Assembly: GCA_025458755.1 (NCBI GenBank) | Contig: JALORT010000168.1 | Span: 1-6,047 of the forward strand | DNA from: Methylotetracoccus sp. | GTDB taxonomy: Bacteria; Pseudomonadota; Gammaproteobacteria; Methylococcales; Methylococcaceae | Direction: 5' to 3' | DNA length: 6,047 nucleotides | Shown here: positions 1 through 5,040 of the stretch, one piece after another | How positions within the stretch are numbered: position 1 is the first letter of the stretch | How the letters are laid out: each line of letters opens with the position of its first letter | Notes under the pieces: model-generated | Seen by the model: the letters and a program-made list of their open reading frames with translations, nothing else | What the model was told of the DNA's origin: nothing | The model's database searches: none | Made by a program: the position numbers and the translations under genes

Positions 1-432
1 CAGCGACAATTCCCAAAACAAAAAAAACAGCACCAGGTCCATGGCGCAGAAAATGCCGACGGTAATGCCCTCCAGCAACAGCATCAAGATGAGATACAGC
101 CTCGGCAGCGAGTGTACGCGGGTCCATGAAGAGAGCAGGACCGCGAGAGTGACCAGTGCCGTGCAGCTCGGAAAGAATACCGATAGGCCATCCACACCCA
201 CGGTGTAGTCGATGTTCATGCCCGGTATCCAGGCGTGACGTTCCATCAACTGCATTTCGTCCGAGGAAAAGTCGAACCTTTTCAGCAGCGCGATGGCCAG
301 CAACAATTCCACCACTGCCACGCCGACGGCAACCGACTTCGCCGTTCGCGTGTTGCGCAGGAAGGCGATGGACAACGCCGCCAGGCCAGGCAGAAGAATC
401 AACGCCGACAGATACGGAAAGGGGGTCGACAT
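1..432 (-). CDS. NADH-quinone oxidoreductase subunit M-like (NuoM/NdhD), N-terminal part
   Basis: This is the first 144 codons of an inner-membrane subunit of the NuoM/NdhD antiporter-like family, which carries proton translocation in complex I; the rest lies beyond the left edge. The ATG at 432-430 opens a strongly hydrophobic protein. Likely membrane helices are at residues about 8-25, 33-50, 84-103, 112-129 and 131 onward. Seen directly: a VGVDGLS segment at 78-84, matching the LAIDGLS region of E. coli NuoM, and FFLFWE at 136-141. Its Glu141 corresponds to the essential helix-5 glutamate (E144 in E. coli NuoM). The ribosome-binding site before the ATG is weak; a TTG two codons upstream is the only close alternative start. 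No nuoL-like gene lies within the 670 bp upstream, so it appears to begin a transcription unit. It could instead belong to a NuoM-like subunit of another complex (Mrp, hydrogenase or CO2-uptake type). The family assignment is firm, the exact complex is not. Confidence 0.82.
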   Translation of the reverse strand, partial: MSTPFPYLSALILLPGLAALSIAFLRNTRTAKSVAVGVAVVELLLAIALLKRFDFSSDEMQLMERHAWIPGMNIDYTVGVDGLSVFFPSCTALVTLAVLLSSWTRVHSLPRLYLILMLLLEGITVGIFCAMDLVLFFLFWELSL

Positions 433-872
433 CGGCAATCCAGGGTTGGGGCGAGAGCGCGGACATTCGCATCCTGCGAGGGGGTGGGCAGCCTGATGAT
501 CACTTCAAAAGAAGACGGAAGATGCCGCGTCTAAGGAGAGAGGGACCGAGCGCGCCACGCTGGAAGCTCTGAGTATTCGAAAGGTACGGCGAGTCCGCCT
601 CCTCTCACAACGTAGCGTCTGTTTCGCCGGCGGCGGTCGACCACGGTTCGTTGACGGATCGGTGGCATGAAATGGAGCGTGATGATTCAGGAGCTCTGCG
701 CCGGAGAGAACCCTGCCCGACCACCATGCGGCCGTTGTGCGGATCTCGAACGGAGCGGCGCCGGTGAAATTCCCTGAGCCATACGGAACGAGTGTCGCGC
801 GCGTTGCGCTCGGAGCTCGGTGTGTCGCCACTGCACGATCGTCCACAGTGCGCCTCACCTTGTCCTGCTCCT

Positions 873-898
873 CCGGGTGGCCGGATCGTTCCACCCGG
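873..898. repeat. Inverted repeat, 8-bp arms
   Basis: CCGGGTGG at 873-880 is the exact reverse complement of CCACCCGG at 891-898, with a 10-base loop. It would form a stable GC-rich stem in RNA from either strand. No T-tract follows on either strand, so it does not look like an intrinsic terminator. Confidence 0.6.
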
Positions 899-931
899 GA
901 CATTCTCTCCCGAAGTGTACCTGCTCGCACT

Positions 932-972
932 CGCCTGCCGCAAACCGTTCGTGACAGGCTTAGCGGCAGGCG
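932..972. repeat. Perfect 10-bp inverted repeat
   Basis: CGCCTGCCGC at 932-941 is the exact reverse complement of GCGGCAGGCG at 963-972, with a 21-base spacer. The stem is 9/10 G:C and would be very stable in RNA. It lies about 135 bp beyond the mltD stop, just past the weak terminator candidate in the mltD direction. No T-tract adjoins it. It could be part of an mltD 3' structure, a small RNA, or a REP-like element; it occurs once in this window. Confidence 0.7.
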
Positions 973-989
973 CAGGCTCCGAATTGGCT

Positions 990-1009
990 AAAACAAGCGC
1001 AAACGCTCG
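990..1009 (-). terminator. Weak rho-independent terminator candidate for mltD
   Basis: Read on the minus strand, CGAGCG-TTTG-CGCTTG folds into a 6-bp stem (one G:T pair) with a four-base loop and is followed directly by TTTT. It lies about 100 bp past the mltD stop codon. The stem is short and the T-tract only four bases, so termination may be partial or rely on neighbouring stem-loops at 1026-1038 and 932-972. Confidence 0.35.
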
Positions 1010-1106
1010 AACCGGAAGCGCTGCAAGCGGCTGCCGCTGTGCTGACAACATAGCCGCCGGGTGCTCCGAAACGATCTCGCGGCCGACGGTGACCCCGTTG
1101 GGGGAG

Positions 1107-2969
1107 TCAGCGACGTGTCTTGGGCTTCGCCACCTCGGCTTTCGCCGTGATGATCCGCGCGTTCTTGCTGGCGTTGGTCCGCGATGCGCTGGCGGTGCTA
1201 GTGTCCCGCGCCTTGGCCGCTGCCGCGGACCCTGTTCGAGCACTCGGCGGAGTGGCAATCGCAACGGTCAGTTTACGGGATTTGCCGTGCGGCTTGCCGT
1301 CGTTCGACACAGGCTTCGCGGACCCGGCCGCGGCATATCCTTTGGCCTGCTGTTTCGCGGCGGGCCGGTAGCTCGTTGGCTCCGCCGAAGAGCGGTACGC
1401 GACGACTGTCTTTCCGGACGGTTTCAAGGATAGCCTACGTTCCGGTTTTGCTACTCCTTTCGTAGCGGTTGCGCGAATGTTTTTTTTTACCTCGCCGGTG
1501 TGGGTTAGATGACGCCCTGCCGACGACCGAGACGAAGCGGACTGACCACGAATTCGCTTGTACTTCGTCGGTCCGGGTTCATCCGCTGCGGGATCGGCAA
1601 ATTCCAGTTCCTCGGTGAAGCGGGCCGTACGGAACGGATCGGACCGGTCCTCGGAATACGGCGAGGAGGAGTCCGGAACATAAGACACCGCGGCGACGGC
1701 AGTGGCCGGAATCACGGCGGGAGATGCGCTGCTTGGTACTGGAACGCTGCGCCTTTCGGCCGCGGGGGGCGTCGGCACGGGTGAGTCCAAGGCGGTTCTG
1801 GGCGTCGACCCCATGCTCGGCGTCGTGCTCAGGCTCGCGATGGAGTCGGTCGGCGGTCTGTACAGAGCTTCCGTGCTGTCCCGTGTCCGTTCGAACTCGC
1901 GGCGCAGCAGGTCGCTCTGCACGCTCGCCAGGCGTGCCAATTCCTTCTTGAAGTTCTTGCTCTTGCTGGCGGGAACGAACAAGCGGACAGAGCCTTCCGG
2001 GTCTACGAAGGTGTTCTTGAATCCGGGATTGAGCGCTTTGAACTGCTCCAGCGACATGTCAGCCGCATCGGCCGCCAATGCGAGATCGAGCTGCTGGCTG
2101 ATTTTGATAGGCTTGTACTGTGCCTGATTGGGGATATGCAGGAGATCGACCCCGTAGTGGTCGGCATCGGCCATCAGCCGGGAAACCGCCAACAATCGCG
2201 GGACGTAGGCACGCGTCTCCTGCGGCAGATCCAATGACCAGAAATCAGTCGGCAGACCGCTGGCCGCATTCCGCCGAATGGCCCGTTCCACCGCGCCCTC
2301 GCCGCAGTTGTACGCCGCGATCGCGAGCAGCCAGTCGCCGTAGAATTGGCGGTTCAACTTTTTAAGATATTTGATGGCCGCCTTGGTGGAGGCATAGACA
2401 TCCCTTCGGCCATCGTAGGCGTGATTCTGCGCCAAACCGTAATGGCGGCCGGTGGCCGGAATGAACTGCCAGATCCCCGCGGCTTTAGCTGGAGACACTG
2501 CCTGGGCTTGGAACGCGCTCTCGACGACCGGCAGCAGAGCGATTTCACCGGGTACGCCTTGCCGCTCGATCTGCTGTACGATGTTGTATAGAAACGGCTC
2601 AGCCCGCTGCTGCGCGCGCTGCAGGTAGCTGGGATGATTTACGAACCAGGAAACTTCGCGCTCAACCGCATAGTTCCTGACGTCCGGCAGCGCATAGTTG
2701 TCGAACAGGCGATCCCACAGGTTGGCGTACTCGTATTGAACTCGCTTTGTGCTTCGCGTGTCCTTGATCTTGACTTGCCGCAGTCCTTTTTTCGAGTAGT
2801 GAAACAATCGCGACGCGCTCCCGTCGGCAGTCGGTTGGACGGGCGTAGACTCGACACGCGGCGATACGGTGGGCTTGACGTTTGTCGTTTTCTGGCTACA
2901 AGCGGCGAGTGAGAGTCCTACAACCGACAGATAACAGATCAGACGCGTGTTAGCATTTCGCCGTTTCAT
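1107..2969 (-). CDS. mltD: Membrane-bound lytic murein transglycosylase D (MltD-type lipoprotein)
   Basis: This predicted outer-membrane lipoprotein cleaves the MurNAc-GlcNAc bond of peptidoglycan, leaving 1,6-anhydro-MurNAc ends. The ATG at 2969 follows a GAGGT ribosome-binding site (2979-2983). A lipoprotein signal ends in the lipobox LAAC with Cys24; Ser25 at +2 suggests outer-membrane sorting. The family-1 SLT domain spans about residues 135-260: the ES motif with catalytic Glu150, AAGIWQFIPATGR at 163-175, AYN at 219-221 and ETRAYVPRLLA at 251-261. Residues 285-345 match the segment that follows SLT in E. coli MltD. From about residue 355 the protein becomes a low-complexity Ala/Ser/Pro/Thr tail, strongly basic over the last ~150 residues. 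E. coli MltD is 452 residues and ends in two LysM repeats; here no intact LysM is visible, though residues 470-517 and 525-570 may be decayed ones. A nine-A run lies in the tail. The gene diverges from the methyltransferase gene; gloB, its partner in E. coli, is absent here. Confidence 0.93.
   Translation of the reverse strand: MKRRNANTRLICYLSVVGLSLAACSQKTTNVKPTVSPRVESTPVQPTADGSASRLFHYSKKGLRQVKIKDTRSTKRVQYEYANLWDRLFDNYALPDVRNYAVEREVSWFVNHPSYLQRAQQRAEPFLYNIVQQIERQGVPGEIALLPVVESAFQAQAVSPAKAAGIWQFIPATGRHYGLAQNHAYDGRRDVYASTKAAIKYLKKLNRQFYGDWLLAIAAYNCGEGAVERAIRRNAASGLPTDFWSLDLPQETRAYVPRLLAVSRLMADADHYGVDLLHIPNQAQYKPIKISQQLDLALAADAADMSLEQFKALNPGFKNTFVDPEGSVRLFVPASKSKNFKKELARLASVQSDLLRREFERTRDSTEALYRPPTDSIASLSTTPSMGSTPRTALDSPVPTPPAAERRSVPVPSSASPAVIPATAVAAVSYVPDSSSPYSEDRSDPFRTARFTEELEFADPAADEPGPTKYKRIRGQSASSRSSAGRHLTHTGEVKKNIRATATKGVAKPERRLSLKPSGKTVVAYRSSAEPTSYRPAAKQQAKGYAAAGSAKPVSNDGKPHGKSRKLTVAIATPPSARTGSAAAAKARDTSTASASRTNASKNARIITAKAEVAKPKTRR
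1480..1488 (-). repeat. Nine-base A homopolymer inside the mltD tail
   Basis: The minus strand carries nine consecutive A bases encoding the end of Val494, Lys495, Lys496 and the start of Asn497 of MltD. It is the longest homopolymer I see in the window. Loss or gain of one base leads to a stop soon afterwards (KTFAQPLRKE-stop or KKHSRNRYERSSKTGT-stop). Slippage would therefore remove roughly the last 110-125 residues of the basic tail without touching the catalytic domain. Confidence 0.85.
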
Positions 2970-2992
2970 CTGGTTCTTACCTCACGATTTGA

Positions 2993-3021
2993 ATCTTGCG
3001 AATTGACCGCGAGCGGGACAA
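2993..3021 (-). promoter_or_regulatory. Candidate mltD promoter, proximal
   Basis: On the minus strand, TTGTCC (3021-3016) and CAAGAT (2998-2993) are separated by 17 bp. The -35 box matches 4/6 and the -10 box only 3/6 of the sigma-70 consensus. Transcription would begin near 2986, leaving a short leader that still contains the GAGGT ribosome-binding site. Position suits mltD well, but the boxes are weak. Confidence 0.22.
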
Positions 3022-3779
3022 TGCTGACGACCATGAAATTCTTCAAAATGCCCGAAGCTTCGCATTCTCGGCAGGTTTTTCAGCAGTGGTATCGCAACAC
3101 CACCCCCGGCCGAATTCTTCAAAGTATAGAAGCATCGTATCTGCAAAACTCGTTACAGCTTACTTATAAGCAAACCATATTACAAGTCGGTCCATTAGGT
3201 TCGGAGCACGTTTATATTCCCGAAGAGTTTACAAAACAATTCTTTACGGTGTCGCTGCAGGGCGACGATGCAGCTTCCGTGTCCCGCCGTCTGATCGGGC
3301 ACCCGTCCGCGCTGCCGGTCGCCTCCTGTTCGATCGATGTCTTGATCCTTCCTCATGTCCTCGAATTCGAAGATGATCCGCAACAGGTGCTGCGGGAGGT
3401 TGATCGTGTGCTGAAGTCGGAGGGCAAGCTGTTCGTGATATCCTTCAATCCGCTGAGCCTGCGGGGCCTCCTTCAATATCTGCCGCGCCGGAGTTCCTTC
3501 TGGCATTTCAATTTTCTGCCCCACCACCGCCTGCTCGACTGGATGACACTGTTGAAATTCGAGGCCCGCTACCATGCGGGTTTCTGCATCACCACGGCCG
3601 AGGTGATCCTCGCTCCGAACAACCTCATGCAAAGTTCACGTGCCTTCCTATCGCTGGCGTACGCCGTACAGGGCGTCAAGCGTACTTACACCGTGATTCC
3701 GATCGAGCGTTCGTGGCGAGCCGCACCGGGGATTTTCGCCGGGCAGATCGCGGAGACGTCGCTGGTGCACGACGATTGA
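3021..3779 (+). CDS. YafS-like SAM-dependent methyltransferase-fold protein
   Basis: This 252-residue protein resembles E. coli YafS, an uncharacterised class I (Methyltransf_11-type) methyltransferase encoded beside rnhA and dnaQ. Seen directly: an amino-terminal segment with [13 protein letters not shown] (21-33), comparable to the LPWGKLYRKALE region of Yaf[10 protein letters not shown] (53-61) where the SAM-binding motif I should be; [21 protein letters not shown] (106-126) as the post-I/motif II region; and [16 protein letters not shown] (135-150). Motif I lacks the usual GxGxG, so cofactor binding is uncertain and its substrate is unknown. I chose the ATG at 3021, preceded by a weak GAGCGGGA. 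A TTG at 3003 and an ATG at 3033 are in frame, but neither has a better ribosome-binding site. The gene starts 51 bp from divergent mltD and ends 10 bp before rnhA, so it probably heads an operon with rnhA and dnaQ. Bases 3121-3240 are markedly AT-rich. Confidence 0.78.
   Translation: MLTTMKFFKMPEASHSRQVFQQWYRNTTPGRILQSIEASYLQNSLQLTYKQTILQVGPLGSEHVYIPEEFTKQFFTVSLQGDDAASVSRRLIGHPSALPVASCSIDVLILPHVLEFEDDPQQVLREVDRVLKSEGKLFVISFNPLSLRGLLQYLPRRSSFWHFNFLPHHRLLDWMTLLKFEARYHAGFCITTAEVILAPNNLMQSSRAFLSLAYAVQGVKRTYTVIPIERSWRAAPGIFAGQIAETSLVHDD
3211..3239 (-). promoter_or_regulatory. Candidate distal minus-strand promoter towards mltD
   Basis: On the minus strand, TTGTTT (3239-3234) and TATAAA (3216-3211) are separated by exactly 17 bp; the -10 box matches 5/6 and the -35 box 3/6. 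It lies inside the AT-rich part of the methyltransferase gene and would give mltD a leader of about 235 bases. AT-rich DNA produces such pairs by chance, so this is only a candidate. Confidence 0.22.
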
Positions 3780-3789
3780 CGGGGGAGGG

Positions 3790-4272
3790 GTGAGCGAACC
3801 GGTGTGCGCCTACACGGACGGCGCCTGTCGCGGTAACCCTGGGCCCGGCGGGTGGGGTGTGCTACTGCGCTACCGGGGGCGCGAGCGGGAGTTTTTCGGC
3901 GGAGAGAGAGTGACCACGAACAACCGCATGGAACTGATGGCTGCGATCAAGGCCCTCGAGACCCTGCGAAGACCGTGCAGGGTCCGGATCTGCACAGACT
4001 CGCAGTACGTTCTGAGAGGCATCACCGAATGGCTGCCCAATTGGATTCGCAGAAACTGGCGCACGGCAGCGAAGACCCCGGTGAAGAACGAGGATCTGTG
4101 GAAACGTTTGGCGGCGGCGCAGTCGACCCACCGCGTCGAGTGGGAATGGGTCAAGGGTCATACCGGTCATCCCGAAAACGAACGGGCCGACCGGCTGGCC
4201 AATCGGGGAATCGACGAGTTGTTGGGGCGGAACAGTACGGAGGAGGCGAGTCATGCGCCAGATCGTGCTTGA
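3790..4272 (+). CDS. rnhA: Ribonuclease HI
   Basis: RNase HI cuts the RNA strand of RNA-DNA hybrids in the cytoplasm, removing R-loops and replication primers with Mg2+. The 160-residue product is close to the 155 residues of E. coli RnhA. Every catalytic residue is at its E. coli position: Asp10 in [15 protein letters not shown], Glu48 in NNRMELMA, Asp70 in CTDSQYV, His124 in [11 protein letters not shown] and Asp134 in ERADRLAN. The substrate-handling basic loop, [12 protein letters not shown] (81-92), is also present. The start is GTG at 3790, the only one that preserves this numbering; it sits just after a G-rich GGGGGAG, an unusually close ribosome-binding site. It begins 10 bp after the methyltransferase stop, and its last 20 bp overlap dnaQ. 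In E. coli rnhA and dnaQ are divergent; here they are collinear. The enzyme looks fully intact. Confidence 0.97.
   Translation: MSEPVCAYTDGACRGNPGPGGWGVLLRYRGREREFFGGERVTTNNRMELMAAIKALETLRRPCRVRICTDSQYVLRGITEWLPNWIRRNWRTAAKTPVKNEDLWKRLAAAQSTHRVEWEWVKGHTGHPENERADRLANRGIDELLGRNSTEEASHAPDRA
4239..4246 (+). promoter_or_regulatory. Strong ribosome-binding site of dnaQ inside rnhA
   Basis: GGAGGAGG lies six bases before the dnaQ ATG at 4253 and within the last codons of rnhA. It is a near-perfect Shine-Dalgarno sequence, stronger than those of the two upstream genes. It fixes the dnaQ start and implies that ribosomes finishing rnhA pass directly over it. Confidence 0.85.
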
Positions 4273-5020
4273 TACCGAAACAACCGGCCTGACTCCCGAG
4301 GACGGGCATCGCATCATCGAGGTCGGCTGTGTCGAGCTGAAGAATCGTCAACTGACGGACAACCGTTTTCACGTCTATGTCAACCCGAAGCGGGAGATCG
4401 ATGCCGGGGCGGCGGAGGTCCATGGACTGACGAACGCGTTCCTGGCCGACAAACCGGTCTTTGCCGACATCGCCGACGACTTGCTGACGTTCGTCGGCGG
4501 GAGCGAAGTGATCATTCATAACGCTCCGTTCGACGTCGCCTTCATCAATCATGAGCTGGGGTTGCTCGAAGGCAGCCGGGGCGCACTGGGCGATTACTGC
4601 GCGATTACCGATACCCTGCTGCTCGCCAAGAAGAAGCACCCCGGCCAGCGAAACAGCCTCGACGCTCTCTGCAAACGCTACGGGGTGGACAACAGCCACC
4701 GGGATCTGCACGGCGCCTTGCTGGATGCCGAAATCCTCGCTCAAGTTTACTTGTGCATGACCGGCGGCCAGGTTTCGTTGCTGTTGGAGTCCGAGCCAGG
4801 TGACGCCGGTCTGGTGTCGGACGCGATGGCCATGCCGGGTCGGACGCGAAGGGAGGGGCTGCGGCTCCAGGTGGTCCGAGCGAATGACGAAGAAATTGCC
4901 GCCCACGAGGCGCGCCTGGCGGCGATTGATAAGAGCAGCGGGGGCGTCTGCGTGTGGCGCCGGCCGCTGGATCTGCCAGGCCTGAGCTACCCCGACAGCG
5001 GCGTGATCGCCCCCCGGTGA
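4253..5020 (+). CDS. dnaQ: DNA polymerase III epsilon subunit (3'-5' proofreading exonuclease)
   Basis: Epsilon is the proofreading exonuclease of the replicative polymerase core, bound to alpha, theta (where present) and the beta clamp. The 255-residue protein has all five DEDDh residues: Asp7 and Glu9 in DTETTG (Exo I), Asp94 in HNAPFD (Exo II), and His153 and Asp158 in [12 protein letters not shown] (Exo III). [15 protein letters not shown] (134-148) matches E. coli almost exactly. After the nuclease domain comes QVSLLL (173-178), at the place of the E. coli clamp-binding QTSMAF. A flexible linker follows, then the alpha-binding tail with [12 protein letters not shown] (211-222). E. coli epsilon ends at GGSCLWRA; here about 19 residues follow the equivalent VCVWR (232-236). 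The start is set by a strong GGAGGAGG. It overlaps rnhA by 20 bp and is probably cotranscribed and translationally coupled with it. It appears functional. Confidence 0.97.
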   Translation: MRQIVLDTETTGLTPEDGHRIIEVGCVELKNRQLTDNRFHVYVNPKREIDAGAAEVHGLTNAFLADKPVFADIADDLLTFVGGSEVIIHNAPFDVAFINHELGLLEGSRGALGDYCAITDTLLLAKKKHPGQRNSLDALCKRYGVDNSHRDLHGALLDAEILAQVYLCMTGGQVSLLLESEPGDAGLVSDAMAMPGRTRREGLRLQVVRANDEEIAAHEARLAAIDKSSGGVCVWRRPLDLPGLSYPDSGVIAPR

Positions 5021-5034
5021 CCGGCAGTCCGGTC
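5019..5034. terminator. Hairpin between convergent dnaQ and receptor gene, possible shared terminator
   Basis: GACCGG-CAGT-CCGGTC is a perfect 6-bp stem with a four-base loop, starting in the dnaQ stop codon. It fills most of the 20-bp gap between two converging genes, where a bidirectional terminator is expected. No T-tract follows on either strand, so it is not a classical intrinsic terminator; it may only slow polymerase or protect 3' ends. Confidence 0.4.
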
Positions 5035-5040
5035 GCGAGT

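Larger units (their letters stand above)
433..1106. other. Gene-free intergenic stretch with several stem-loops
   Basis: This 674-bp stretch lies upstream of the nuoM-like gene and downstream of mltD, both on the minus strand. Open frames exist on both strands, but their translations are Arg/Ser/Pro-rich, match no family I recognise, lack good ribosome-binding sites and overlap one another, as expected of chance frames in GC-rich DNA. The stretch contains inverted repeats at 829-850 (5-bp arms), 873-898 (8-bp arms), 932-972 (10-bp arms), 994-1009 and 1026-1038. It should contain the nuoM-like promoter, but I found no convincing -35/-10 pair. It may be a decayed gene, a structured RNA or a long leader; the sequence alone does not decide. 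Confidence 0.5.

Noticed and set aside
763..833. Riboswitch-like words on the plus strand: GGTGAAATTCCC (763-774), as in FMN elements, and GCCACTG (827-833), as in cobalamin elements.
   Set aside because: The other conserved boxes and pairings of either riboswitch are missing, and no plus-strand gene follows; downstream lies mltD on the opposite strand.
703..910. Long-range inverted repeat GGAGAGAA (703-710) and TTCTCTCC (903-910), considered as ends of a small mobile element or outer stem of an RNA.
   Set aside because: An 8-bp match at this distance is expected by chance in a region this size, and no target duplication or further pairing supports it.
505..930. Open frame of 141 codons on the minus strand upstream of the nuoM-like gene.
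   Set aside because: The translation is Arg/Ser/Thr-rich with no recognisable domain or good ribosome-binding site, and overlaps other equally long chance frames.
605..1264. Open frame of 219 codons on the minus strand running out of the mltD tail.
   Set aside because: It overlaps the true mltD frame and gives a low-complexity Arg/Pro/Ala sequence typical of a shifted frame in GC-rich DNA.
792..1433. Open frame of 213 codons on the plus strand opposite the mltD 3' end.
   Set aside because: It is antisense to mltD over half its length and shows no family resemblance; no ribosome-binding site was seen.
4151..4906. Open frame of 251 codons antisense to dnaQ.
   Set aside because: It mirrors a firmly identified dnaQ; long antisense frames are common in GC-rich genes and the translation matches nothing known to me.
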